Shown here one piece after another: positions 1-9,832 of a stretch of 22,617 bases of DNA (within the stretch, counting starts at the first letter, position 1; every line of letters starts with the position of its first letter). Origin of the DNA: Selaginella moellendorffii. Lineage: Eukaryota; Streptophyta; Lycopodiopsida; Selaginellales; Selaginellaceae. Made by a program: the position numbers and the translations under genes. The DNA lies in assembly GCF_000143415.4 (NCBI RefSeq), contig NW_003314492.1:7919-30535 (forward strand), read 5' to 3'. The notes beneath the pieces were generated by a model that made no database searches, was not told where the DNA came from, and was given only the letters and a program-made list of their open reading frames with translations.

Positions 1-631
1 GCGCCATAGCCAGACGATGCCGCTGAATATGCCCTAGATAGAATATTCGTTATTTTGGTGTCTGTAAGCCCTAATATTAGTTCCTTTCAACCCTTGTAAT
101 GAGGATGAAAATCTCTTTACTAGATTGAGTAATTATTTTGATTAACTAAAGCTACAGATTTTAGTATCTCTTGTTGTCATAGCTTCTAAGGTGACCTCTA
201 AAACAATCCAAGCTTATCCAGCCTAAGCCTCCATGATGACAACCCAAAACATGTATTATAACTAAGAAATGTACTGCAAACAGGTGTTTAATTAAAGTAT
301 ATTTTACTTAATTATTTTAAACTAATCTGATACTGCAAATGCATTGTTTGTGGTCCCAAATTGCTCCTTTTCAGTGAATTATTGTCAAAGACAAGCCCAT
401 GCCTGGTAGAAACACTGTGATGAGATAGCTGTAAAAGAAAAATAGCCTCAGTGTAAGTTCTGCAAGCCTTACCACAAACTGATGTCTGCCACTTAAAAGT
501 ACTACTTGGACAAAGTTTCAAATTAAACTCCCACGTGGCATCATCGCCGTCGCCCGTTCTCACACTCAACGGCTGCGATCCGCCCAGGCGCCAGACTGTT
601 GGTGTCAGTCGTGAAACAGTTTAAAAACAAT

Positions 632-639
632 TTTCCCGC
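632..639 (+). promoter_or_regulatory. E2F-type site TTTCCCGC
   Basis: This is an exact TTTCCCGC octamer, the consensus for plant E2F/DP factors, about 200 bp upstream of the inferred transcript start of the ZF-HD gene. A second, inverted copy lies at 807-814. Two exact octamers in 180 bp are more than expected by chance, but binding is inferred only. Confidence 0.35.
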
Positions 640-806
640 ATTAAAAAAGTTTTTTTACTCTTGTTCAAAAACACTGGGACCAATAAACTACCCGGGAAAA
701 ATCCCGGAAATTTGATTTTCCCCAGTGTGAAAGCGCCCTCTCATATCGTGGGTTTCAGCGTGGCCGTCGGATGGAGGGCATCGACGGCCAGGATGGGGCC
801 ACCGAG

Positions 807-814
807 GCGGGAAA
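807..814 (-). promoter_or_regulatory. E2F-type site (inverted copy)
   Basis: GCGGGAAA is the reverse complement of TTTCCCGC. It lies just before the CT/GA-rich leader of the ZF-HD gene and next to an AAATAAAG stretch, a position suited to a proximal promoter element. Confidence 0.35.
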
Positions 815-831
815 ATAAAGGGCAATGGAGT

Positions 832-1844
832 CTAGTTAGCGTCTCTCGTGTGTTCTTCGAGCGTGTGTGAAAGAGTGAGAGCACCGAAAGCTTTGGAGAG
901 AGTTTTCATTGCATGTGAAAGCTCTTGGGGATTTTTATTTCGAGTTCCAGGCTCCAGCAGCGGTGAGGAGGAGCGGCGGCGGCGGCGGCGGCGGCGCTCG
1001 ATTTCACGGCGATGGCGCTTGCTCCAGGTGATGCGGTGCTGGATCGATCGATCTAGCCCCGCGTCGTGCAGCCGGCGGGGCTTGGTAGGAGCCGAATCGC
1101 CACTTCGCAAGCGCTGTGTCGGTAATATTAATTGCTGCTGCTGCTCGATCTCTCCTCGTTTGCTTTCTTCCATATTTCGATCGATCTCTTCCCGCTGTGC
1201 TTGATTTCTCGTCGTGCGTCAGTGCTGTGGGGACCAGGAGTGTGGATTTCTTTTTTCTTTCTCTCGCTTTTCTCTCTCAAGTGATCTAGCCAGTGTTTTA
1301 GCTCGATAGTCTCCTCGCAGTTCTTCCAAAACCCTGCCAGTCTTTTTTTTCCTTGACATTCCTCCTCCATACATAACAAATCTCCCTTCTTTTCCTTCTC
1401 TCCTCATCCCTGAGAGTTTAAAAAATCTGGTGTGCCAGTTTCTGTTTGTCTGTCTGCTTCCACTCCCTTCTTCTCTCTCTTCATCATCGAAATTCCTGTG
1501 CTGCGCTTATCCTAAGCTGGGTTGGCTCTCAAATCTCCTAAGAGGCGGCCTAGCAGCAGCGAACTGGAATCCCACGATCATGCTCAGACGTGCTGGCAGG
1601 AGTAATGTCCGGTGTAGCTAGCTGGGCCGAAGCAGGGAAGAGGGTAGTGAGTAGCTCCTGAGGATGACGAGATCTAGCAGATGGCAGGAGGCAGGCAATC
1701 TGGAAAGCTTTGGGCACAGGTTATAGACTCGAGAAGATGGTGGCTGTAGCTCAGTGACCGCAAAGTCATCTCTAAAGTTCCAAGCTAGCACGACTCAGCA
1801 GGCAGGTAGCCACTGATCACTCTCGAGGACCACTCTCGAGAGCA
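832..1844 (+). other. Probable long 5' leader of the ZF-HD gene
   Basis: About 1 kb of GC- and pyrimidine-rich sequence precedes the ZF-HD start codon. It holds several upstream ATGs, including a start-stop ATGTGA at 913-918, a CGG microsatellite and many GT/AG splice-like pairs. The ORFs in it have low-complexity translations (Arg or Ser runs from the CGG repeat and CT tracts) and no family features, so I treat it as untranslated leader, possibly with one or more introns. The exact transcript start is unknown. Confidence 0.4.
974..994 (+). repeat. (CGG)7 microsatellite
   Basis: There are seven uninterrupted CGG units in the inferred leader of the ZF-HD gene. Such a tract can form stable RNA structure and tends to vary in length between individuals. 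Confidence 0.9.
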
Positions 1845-2543
1845 ATGGATTTGGGTGGCCATGAAGAAGACATTCCCATTCCAATTTCAGCGCAGTTCAG
1901 TGCCGCGGCGATACACGAGACTGCAGCCAAGCTCAAGCTCCTGGCGAGTGGGAATGGAACGCCAGCGGCTCAAGTGGGAAGCGGCGCTGCAGTCGTAGTC
2001 GTCTCCGGAGAGGCGGGGGCGGCGGCGGCGGCGGCAGGGGGTGACAGCAAAAGCAAGCGTCCAGTGAGGTACACGCAGTGCTTGAAGAACCACGCCGCGG
2101 GTATCGGCGGGCACGCTCTGGATGGGTGTGGAGAATTTATGCCGTGCGGAGAGGAAGGGACGCTGGATGCTCTCAAGTGCGCTGCCTGTGACTGCCACCG
2201 CAACTTCCACCGGCGGGAGGTGGAGGGCGAGCCCTCTTGCCTCGAGTGCCACCACCGGAAGGACAAGAAGCGGCTCATGCTGCCGTCGAGATCAGGGGAG
2301 CTGGACGATCAAGGAGTCTACATGCCAAACGCTGGAGGGCCTAATCTCAAAAAGAGGTTTAGGACGAAGTTCACGGGAGACCAAAAGGAGAGGATGCTGG
2401 CATTTGCGGATAAGGTGGGCTGGAAGATCCAGAAGCACGACGAGGCCGAGGTCCAGCAGTTTTGTAACGAGGTGGGCGTCAAGCGTCACGTCCTCAAGGT
2501 GTGGATGCACAACAACAAGCACACGCTGGGGAAGAAGATGTAA
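1845..2543 (+). CDS. Zinc-finger homeodomain (ZF-HD) transcription factor
   Basis: This single-exon gene encodes 232 aa and is a plant-specific nuclear DNA-binding protein. Residues 1-70 are variable, with Ala-rich runs (59-64). The ZF-HD dimerisation domain covers about 74-126 and keeps its pattern: C79, H83, H90, D93, C95, C101, C112, C115, H118 and H122. The homeodomain covers about 168-231 and has the family's recognition-helix signature VWMHNNKH (219-226). In this family the zinc finger mediates homo- and heterodimers and the homeodomain binds ATTA-type sites. The start at 1845 gives a full-length product with both domains, and most ZF-HD genes lack introns, as here. The ORF ends six residues after the WMHNNK motif, which is normal. 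The family is certain; which member it is cannot be told. Confidence 0.96.
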   Translation: MDLGGHEEDIPIPISAQFSAAAIHETAAKLKLLASGNGTPAAQVGSGAAVVVVSGEAGAAAAAAGGDSKSKRPVRYTQCLKNHAAGIGGHALDGCGEFMPCGEEGTLDALKCAACDCHRNFHRREVEGEPSCLECHHRKDKKRLMLPSRSGELDDQGVYMPNAGGPNLKKRFRTKFTGDQKERMLAFADKVGWKIQKHDEAEVQQFCNEVGVKRHVLKVWMHNNKHTLGKKM

Positions 2544-4874
2544 GCTGGCCAGCCGGGGGGGGGATCATATATCTCAAGAGGTTTCCTCGTCTTCTTTTAG
2601 TCGCTTCGTTTGAGAGGTACATTGTTTTCTTTCTCTCCATTTTACTTTGCATTCTCAACTCTAGCTTTTGTCTGTGGGGAAGCTGCAGCGAGAAACGCTT
2701 CAGGTTCTACCGCAGGGTTTTCTTTTAAAAACTTGACTCTCACCAGGCAAGAAAAGCATTCACTTGCTGATCAGAATTCCTTATGTTTTCGTTTGGCTTT
2801 CGCCATTCCACGCTCTAACGTTTTTGTAATTACATGTTCTAGGTGGTGCTACTGCTACCTGTTTATGTTCTAAAGACTCGCTCTCGCTCCCGCTCCCAGG
2901 TGTATCTCGTGCATGCGTCTCTTAAAGTTTGGGTGCGTTCTCGGCTCGCTGCGAGAGGGAATGAGATCTCTTCGGTAGGAACTTTCGGTAGGAACTTTGT
3001 TGAGCTTTCATTCTGTTTGTCTCTGCTGCTTGCTTCGCTTCAGGAACCCTTCGTTGGTTTTTCCATCTTGGTTTCAAAGCTTGGTGTGGTGATGATCAGC
3101 TGAGTTTCTTCTCTTCACTCTGACGTTTCCGGCAGCACGCCTTCGCTGCCTTGTACACTGTTCCGGAGGCGTGAAGGTGGAAATCAAATCCAATGCTCCA
3201 GACTGGACGCGGCGGTGCAGCACACTTCATCATTTTCGGCATCAGACACCGAGACGGAGAGCGAGCAACAAAAGGTGACTGTTTTTTTCCTCTCGTTTTC
3301 TTTCGAGCGTTTTAAATGAACGTTTAATTCGATCAAAGTCTTCCCGAGCTGCTAATTCAGTTGTTGCTTTCCTTCGCAGAGAGAGCTTTAATCGCACATG
3401 TTTGGACGATGTATTAATGCACAGCTTACAAAAGGGTCGACGGAACGGACCCCGGGCCCCGGCTTGCCAGGCAGGGAAAGGACTGTCTGTGCTCACTTGA
3501 AATTTTGGTTTCAGGTGATTGTCATGCACGAGACCTGGCTGGCTGCTGGCTGCAACAGCGCTCTGCACCACCACCTCATTGGAAAACGCAAAGGTTCTCC
3601 CTCTCTCTCATCTCGTTTTCTTTTGCAATTTTTTTCCACGATTTACCTTTTGCTTTTCGGGTGTAGGAGTGTGACCCTGACACACCGTCGCTTTCTCTGG
3701 CCGCACCGCAACAGCGTCTCGCTGCACTGCCACCGCCACAACCATTTGCTAGCTCGGACAGCTACGCGGCTAGGCTGCTTTGTCCCGTAAGTTTCAAGTA
3801 AGATAAGCTGGTGGCTAACTCTTCCCGCGCATAAATCCGTCCTATCAGGTCAGAGCTGCATACTTTGCATCGTTATTCTTGTGCCCGGCATTCGCATCGG
3901 ATCCTGCCTGTGTTCTGTGAGACCTTCCAGCTTTTGCACTGTACTGATCTTTGCTGGCCTTTCGAGGGTTGGCCGATTGGAGAAAAGAAAGAGAAAGTGA
4001 GTAGCAAATCATGGTGAGCGTGTCGTGCGTGTGCTGGAAGTGCTGCTGCTTGTAGCGATGTGGGATATCACAGATTTCTTTTAAGCCCAGGTGTGGTGGT
4101 GGTTGCTCCCGCTCATGATGCTAAATCCATGAACTCATGACACACGCACAATAAACAACGGCTAAGCTCCTTCGCTCAGGTCAGTAATTGTCAAGTCGTT
4201 GTTTTGTTTTTAAGTCGATTGGATCTGATGGTCTCGCGCGCAGCCGACAAGAGTGGTAGCTAAAGATCAGCCAAACGAACCCCGGCGACCCGAGCAAGCT
4301 GGAGCTAGTAACGGACTACCTGAATGTAAGTAAAAGTAGCTATGCCGGCTTTGTTTTGTACTTATAGATGGTTTTCTTGTTGCTCCAGTAGCTGGCCAGC
4401 CAGAGCTGGACTGGATGGACGAACCAAAAGCAAAAAAAAAAAAAAGAAACGCTGCCTCGCTCAATCAACTTCACAGCTTTAATAGGTAAATTCTAGTTTT
4501 GCTCCACTGGATTATTAAAGTAATCCATGCGTTTGTGACGTGATCGTGGGGTGGTACAAATTCAACCACACTAACCACTGCCATGTTCTCTCGCCAGGAC
4601 TCGTATAATCTCGGACGCGAGAGGGCAGCAGCAACAACAAGAACGAATAAAATAGGAGGTATTTGTCGTATGGTTTGTAGGACAGGCTTTTTCCTCCCCA
4701 CAAAAAGATCTGATTCGCCACAGTGGTGCTGGTGGTGGTGTGGTGTTCTTCGCAGGGAAACACAGCGAGAGAGAAAGAGAGAGAAATAATATAAAAGAGC
4801 CAAAAGAGTCAGATTTCTAGAAGATCCCGGGCAGCGAGCGGGTGTTTGCGAAGAGCACTTGCGTGTTTTCCGGG
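2544..4874. other. 2.3-kb interval without a clear protein gene
   Basis: The first few hundred bases are probably the ZF-HD 3' UTR. The rest contains CT-rich tracts, a 13-bp tandem duplication (2971-2996), a poly-A run near 4433-4445, GA repeats near 4765-4788 and short ORFs with no recognisable family. Between 3275 and 3848 three intron-like segments follow one another on the + strand (3275-3379, 3594-3666, 3787-3848), each with GT and AG ends and sizes like those of real introns in this window. A spliced noncoding transcript or a long spliced 3' UTR is possible. Confidence 0.4.
2971..2996 (+). repeat. 13-bp perfect tandem duplication
   Basis: The unit TTCGGTAGGAACT occurs twice head to tail (2971-2983 and 2984-2996). 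No function is apparent; it may be a replication-slippage product in noncoding DNA. Confidence 0.85.
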
Positions 4875-5698
4875 CTAGAGGAAGATGCTGTCCTCGGCTG
4901 GCTGTGGCAATCTTTTGTTGTGGCTGGCGGCCATCTCTTTTCTCAGCTGCGTTAACACATCTTCCATCGTGAAGTCCGGCTTCCAGTCCGCAAGCATCGC
5001 AAAGTTCTTGCTGTCAATCTGTAAAGAAAAAATGCGTTAGCATCTTCTCCTCGACGAGGATCGAAACTGAAAGGAAATCAACAAATCTACTGCATTTAAA
5101 TCTTCTCTTTGGCTCTCTAGTGACTGCGGTGACTATAAACACAACTACTATCGATCTATCTATCTAGTAAAACGCGAAAGCTCTCGCTCGGGCGAGTGAA
5201 AAGGAGAGGCAAGAAACAGTATAGCTGTCCTTCCTTCCTCGCCAATAGTGTGAGTGTACTTACCAGTCCAGTTTCCTGATTCACGCACGTCATGTTGATC
5301 CTTGACTGGAACTTCACGCTCGGGGGCTTGCTCGGGTAGTCATCGTCGCAGTAAAGCTTGAGCTGGTAGATGCGACCCTCGTGAACAGACTACAAGAAAA
5401 ACCAGGCATTAAAACACGGGACACTGGAACAATTAACTTAAGACAAGCACTTACGTCGTAAGGGCCCAGGATGGTTCCTCGCCAGGAATACATGAGCAAA
5501 TCGTCGGCGTCGTCCATTCCTAAGCTCACGGCGGGATCGCCCAGTCCTTTCTCTCCTCGCTCCAGCTCGTCGAGCAATCTAAAGTTCCTGGGAACTGCGC
5601 ACTAGCACGCAGCAAAGCTGAGACAGTGCATGCCTCCAGAGAGAAATGATGGAAGGGAAAGAGTTTTACTACTGACCGAGTACTTTGGCTCGAGACAT
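4875..5698 (-). CDS. UEV1: Ubiquitin-conjugating enzyme E2 variant (UEV1/MMS2 type)
   Basis: Four exons on the minus strand: 5698-5677, 5594-5455, 5389-5264 and 5018-4875 (stop TAG), joined in frame to 143 aa. UEVs are E2-fold proteins without a catalytic cysteine. They pair with UBC13 to build Lys63-linked ubiquitin chains in DNA-damage tolerance and signalling. Visible signatures: [17 protein letters not shown] (residues 8-24), [21 protein letters not shown], then [33 protein letters not shown] and the tail NKRLPQP. The Cys of true E2s (HPN...C region) is absent, as expected for the family. The first coding exon is only 22 nt (MSRAKVL plus one base); its donor is GTCAGT, and the split Val codon (G/TT) restores the conserved VPRNF. 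Introns are 82, 65 and 245 nt. Length matches family members (about 140-160 aa). Confidence 0.93.
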
Positions 5699-6827
5699 GC
5701 TTCCTTGAGCTGCTGCTGCTGCCTCCCGGGAGCCTTCCTGCCGCTCTTCCTGAACGTTCCGTCTTTGTCTTTTCCAGAGGATCATATCCGGGAGCTGCTG
5801 AAGCAGGAGCACACAGTCGGCGACGATCGGCGAGAGCTTCGAGATTTCGACTCGCACTATTGAATCTCATCCCAAGGACGCCTGTTTTGTGCTTCCAGGG
5901 ACCCGCTGTCTCTCTTTTTCCCCACCAACACAAGTTCGCCTGCCCGAATCATAGTTAAGTCCAAGGCCTCCGTGAATGCCATAAAACTCCTTTACCTTGA
6001 TGATAGTTGCGTGAGTAGTGGTTCTCAGTGCTAAGTAGCTTAATGTTTTCCGGGTTGAATGAATGTTTTTGCACTAAACTTCCGACAATGATTGGTGCAT
6101 ACTTCTATTAGGAAACAAAACCTCGCCATCATGATTAAGCCAGCTTAGAAAATCCTATTACACTAAACCCAACACGCATTAGAAGCTCGCGAAATACAAA
6201 ACAACTCCCTGCTTACCTGGGGCCAGTTGATCCAGAGAGACAAGCGCAATAAACAAAGTGCATCGTGAAAACGACTGCCGGAAAAAAATGGCTCACTCCG
6301 CTGGCGGATTGGTACCACCACCAGAAGCACCAGGCGGAATTCTTTGACCCTTCAGCCGAAGGAATGAGATGTTTCAATTCATCCTTGACAAGCGCAGCAG
6401 CGAAATCATTGCTTGTCTTGACCTGCGGAACTAAGTTTTTAGAAAAAAGCTTGCATTTCATTCACGCAAAACTCTTCGGGGCTTACCTTCAAAGCGGCAC
6501 CTGGCATTCCTCGCAAACTAGTGGAGTCCAGATGTGCTCTTGTTCTACACATGATCTTCCGGAAGCGATTTTACTGGATCCGATTACTTGCTTAAGAAGC
6601 TTCTTCGGTGCGGTCAAGGTTGTGTTTCAGTCGAACCTCCATCTGTATCCCACGCAAACAACTTGTTTAGAGCAGAAAGAGCAACTAAGTCAAGAGTGAA
6701 TGTCCCAAGTGCTGCGTGTTTTACCAAATGACCGCAAGTCTAACATAACGGCCCCACGAGCAGATACCATGACAAGGAAACTTACGGAAATTGACAGGCA
6801 TGGACCACTGAGTCGCCACCCCCGAAC
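5699..6827. other. Interval between divergent UEV and peroxidase; unassigned open frames
   Basis: This should hold the UEV leader and promoter (reading left) and the peroxidase promoter (reading right). On the minus strand there is a good 64-nt intron (6486-6423) between two open segments, and the second segment (6422-6217) ends in a strong donor CAG/GTAAGC. The joined frame is open for about 95 codons, but I do not recognise it. A + strand open frame (6265-6699) overlaps it and looks random. No gene is called with confidence. Confidence 0.35.
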
Positions 6828-6834
6828 ATAAATA
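6828..6834 (+). promoter_or_regulatory. TATA-like element of the peroxidase gene
   Basis: ATAAATA lies 108 bp upstream of the peroxidase start codon, flanked by a C-rich stretch. A transcript start about 30 bp downstream (near 6860) would give a leader of roughly 75 nt. Confidence 0.45.
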
Positions 6835-6935
6835 CAAGCAGTCCAGCTCCTTCGTAGCACCGAATTCATCTTGTTTGGTTGCTTGCATTATTCTCCCTAC
6901 AAACCAAAAACATCAATTCCCTGCCAGAAAATATC

Positions 6936-8062
6936 ATGAAAAAAGCAGCCAAAACCTTGTGTGTGGCTATAGCATCTCTTGTGATATTGTCGGCAAGTAC
7001 TTGTGCGCAGCTTAGCCCTTCATTTTACAACGGTACTTGTCGCGATGTGTCTCATGTTGTTTGGAAAGTGGTGTCTCAGGCTGTTGGAAGTGAGAAACGA
7101 ATGGCAGCCTCCCTGCTAAGGCTCCACTTCCACGACTGCTTTGTCAATGTAAGGAGCCGCTAACCCTTTAGAATTCAGTGCTTCAAATTGTTTAAAAGTA
7201 ACACTCACTTGTGCATTTGCCAGGGATGCGATGGCTCCGTTCTTTTGGATGACACTGCAAGCTTCACGGGAGAAAAGTCGGCAGGACCAAATAAGAACTC
7301 TTTACGAGGATTCGAAGTCATTGATGCTATCAAGAGCCAATTGGAGAGCCAGTGTCCGGGAATAGTCTCCTGCGCGGACATCGTAGCACTGGCAGCACAA
7401 ACTTCTGTCTTCATGGTAAGATAGTGAGTTTTTGAACCATAGAGGAGGAGAAACTCACGTATATGTTGCGCTATAAACAGCTCGGAGGTCCAGGATGGGC
7501 CGTTCCTTTGGGACGGCGAGACAGTACCACGGCCAGCCGTGATGCAGCCAACAGCCAAATTCCACCCCCGGTTTTCACAGTCTCGGAGCTCACATCCGCA
7601 TTTCAGGCCAAGGGTCTGTCACTTAAGGACATGGTCGTGTTGTCCGGCGCTCATACAATCGGTGCTGCGCAGTGTTTTACTTTCCGCAACCGCCTCTATA
7701 GCTTCAACAGCACAGCCGCTTCGGACCCAACCATCGACGCTTCGTTTCTAGCAACTCTCCAAAGCAGCTGTCCCAAGGAGTCCGGTGATGACCAGCTTTC
7801 AAACCTGGATGCTGTAACACCCAACCGGTTCGACAATCAGTACTACAAAAACTTGCAGAAAAACAAGGGACTGCTGACGTCTGACCAGGAATTGTTCTCC
7901 GGCACCGGCTCGGACGCAGCGACACTGGTGAGCTCGTACGCCAGTAACCCGCTCACATTCTGGCGGGATTTCAAGGAGTCGATGATAAAAATGGGAAACA
8001 TCAGCCCTCTCACAGGCACAAACGGAGAGATCCGTAAGAACTGCCACTTTGTGAACAGTTGA
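6936..8062 (+). CDS. Class III secretory peroxidase
   Basis: Exons 6936-7148, 7224-7415 and 7481-8062 join in frame to 328 aa, normal for the family. This haem enzyme is secreted and uses H2O2 to oxidise phenolics in the cell wall (EC 1.11.1.7). A signal peptide covers residues 1-24; the mature end is predicted at QLSPSFY. The distal motif RLHFHDCFV has R62 and H66. [11 protein letters not shown] follows, then [15 protein letters not shown] and the proximal haem ligand motif [10 protein letters not shown] (H193). All eight disulphide cysteines are present (NGTC, HDC, GCD, SQCP, SCAD, AQCF, SSCP, KNCHF). The exon boundaries after FVN and after the 192-nt second exon are classic positions, though the canonical third intron is absent. 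An in-frame upstream ATG at 6879 exists; I chose 6936 because it begins a clean signal peptide. The substrate cannot be told. Confidence 0.96.
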
Positions 8063-8419
8063 GGTATAGTACGTAGATCAAATTGAAATCAAAAGGAAAC
8101 AAGGACTAAACTCCACATGTACCTTGGGAGGAACTCCCTCAACAACAAAATTTGGATGGTCCTGCCAAATAAATGTCATATCAGTCACAAGAAAATAAAA
8201 ATAAAAAAGCATACTTACTTGTCTGCTGTGGATCACAAAGAATAAACAAACAAAAGCAAGAACATAGTCATAGTATCGAGATTTACGAAGTCTTATTGGA
8301 TGCCAAAAGGATACAGTAAACTCTACTGTGCCCGTACCGGAGCTACTTCACCCCCTCCGAGCACCAGTTTCACGTACTATCATACAGTGCGTCGGCGTTC
8401 CTCGAGCACGCTGGGCTGT
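8063..8419. other. Convergent 3' flanks of peroxidase and B-box genes, with a 57-nt intron-like segment
   Basis: Peroxidase and B-box genes end towards each other here. AATAAA-like signals occur on the + strand near 8168-8172. On the minus strand 8218-8162 has a GTAAGT donor, a T-rich body and a TTTGGCAG acceptor, exactly 57 nt, the size of introns elsewhere in this window. It would be an intron in the 3' UTR of the B-box transcript, unless another small gene lies here. No protein gene is supported. Confidence 0.4.
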
Positions 8420-9403
8420 TTACGACCATGCTCGTCTTCGCTTTGCTGGGAAAGACACGTCAGGAACCAAGAGCGAATCGTCAACCTCTGGCACGACAGC
8501 CATGCCAAGTTTGGATTTTCCTTTTGCGGGGGGAAGCTTAGAGGCAGGCATGGTTGACGGAGTCATCTGTGGAACCTCATGGAACGTCTCGGCGTAAGAC
8601 TGCTCGTCAAACAGACTCAAGTCTGCGAGCCAGTCATACTCTCCAAGGTTTCCAGCTTCGGCCTGGAAGAAACAGCGAATAATCAGCTGCCAAGAAAGAA
8701 AACTTGGTAAGCTGTACCTTGGATGAGCCAATATCACTTAGAGAGTATCCGGAAGCCATGTCTGGAATGTTTAGCAACTCGTCGACACGCCAACCAGGAA
8801 CCCCTTCGGTTAAATATTCCGAAATAGTACTACTCGTGCTCCGTTTTTCCATGACAGTCTCCGGCTCTGCTCTCGAGACTGTTTCAAACCTCTCCGGTGT
8901 GCGATTGGCCGAAAGCGAATTTCCCGACGAACTGGCTCCTGAAGCCGAGGCGTTCTTCCTGGGTTGCTGCGGAGTCACAGGCGGTACTTCGAGAAAGTCT
9001 TGGGCAGAAAGAGCACTGAGAGCCACTCTAACACCCGTGACTAGAAACCGGTTGTGGCTGGAAGCGTGCGCGTTGGACGAGTGTATGGATACGTCGCAAG
9101 CCCGGCAAAGCAAAGCGCGATCCTCGACACAGAAAAACCAGCCGGTTTTCTCCTAAGCAAACCAGGAATTAGAACCTCCCAATCAAATGAGAAGAAGAAG
9201 AAAAATCGTCCCTGGCTAGATACCTGGCAAATGTCGCAAACAGGAGAAGTCCCAGAGAAGCTCAAAGGCAAGCGCTGATGCTTCCCAGCGAGCTTGTTCG
9301 CCGCATGGACCTCGGCATCGCAAGCGGCGCAAAGCGCAGCTTCATCGGCGCAGCACACCAAAGCGGCCTCGGCCTTCTCACAGACATCACATTGTATCCT
9401 CAT
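8420..9403 (-). CDS. Double B-box zinc-finger protein (BBX/STO-like)
   Basis: Three exons on the minus strand, 9403-9224, 9152-8718 and 8662-8420 (stop TAA), give 285 aa. B-box 1 spans about 1-47 (MRIQCDVCEKAEAALVCCAD then LCAACDAEVH). B-box 2 spans about 54-101 (VCDICQ, FFCVEDRA, LCRACDVSIH, then HNRFLVTGVRV). The exon 1/2 junction after CDICQ is the usual place in this family. No CCT domain follows, so this is the class of Arabidopsis BBX18-25 (STO, LZF1 and relatives), nuclear regulators of light signalling acting with HY5 and COP1. The middle is Ser/Pro-rich. The C-terminus has a conserved-looking WLADLSLFDEQ segment and two Val-Pro acidic stretches (VVPEVDD, LVPDVSF) resembling COP1-binding VP motifs, then the basic end AKRRRAWS, a possible nuclear signal. 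The frame stays open upstream to 9538, but MRIQC is the family start. Introns are 71 and 55 nt. Confidence 0.93.
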
Positions 9404-9832
9404 CACCGTCTTTCTCCTGCCACAGTCACTCCATGCACTCGCTACACGGAAATCCCTCCCAGATGTGAGCACCGACCGAAATATTTCCCTAGCGCTGTGA
9501 AATACCTGGAATTTCGATCGCAGGACGAGCAGCGCCAACAGCCAAGCGCGCCTACACGACTCGGCGCCGCTGCGTAGATGATTCCAGCTCCAAGAACCCT
9601 AGCCTAGCGCTGCCATTTTTAACCAAAGACACATGGCATCGCTTCCATGCCATGGATCTTTTAACCTGATTTTTTCCTGGCCACAGGAACCACAAAGTGG
9701 ACAAGCATCCCCAGCGAATATTCTCCAAATTTTTTATTTCGAATCTACCTTTTTCAACAGGTTAAACCTCCTTTTTCTAAGATTCGCTTTGGACATTTTA
9801 TTTATCTCCATGGAAAAGGTGACAAATAATTC
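9404..9832. other. B-box gene upstream region and glycine-rich gene 3' flank
   Basis: About 430 bp between two minus-strand genes. It must hold the B-box promoter and leader and the 3' UTR of the glycine-rich gene. I see no further gene. The proline-rich + strand ORF that starts at 9633 is the complement of the glycine-rich coding sequence. Confidence 0.5.

Larger units (their letters stand above)
1..831. other. Upstream intergenic DNA / distal promoter of ZF-HD gene
   Basis: No credible protein gene is seen. Short open frames here have no family features and unbiased composition. The left part is AT-rich. From about 540 it becomes GC-richer and carries two E2F-like octamers, a hairpin-capable inverted repeat (CCGGGA at 692-697 and TCCCGG at 702-707, 4-nt loop) and a purine-rich AAATAAAG stretch near 813-820 that could act as a weak TATA element. 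The downstream ZF-HD gene on the + strand is the likely client. Confidence 0.5.

Noticed and set aside
848-1204. 118-codon + strand ORF in the leader
   Set aside because: It is driven by the CGG repeat (an Arg run) and CT-rich DNA; no homology pattern, and it lies in the probable 5' leader.
3398-3790. 130-codon + strand ORF in the interval after the ZF-HD gene
   Set aside because: It runs through two intron-like boundaries and CT-rich tracts, and has no recognisable domain or codon pattern.
5526-5933. 135-codon minus-strand ORF over the UEV start
   Set aside because: It is in a different frame from UEV, and the UEV exon structure explains the region.
6265-6699. 144-codon + strand ORF upstream of the peroxidase
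   Set aside because: Its composition and pattern look random, with no domain or signal, and it overlaps spliced-looking sequence on the minus strand.
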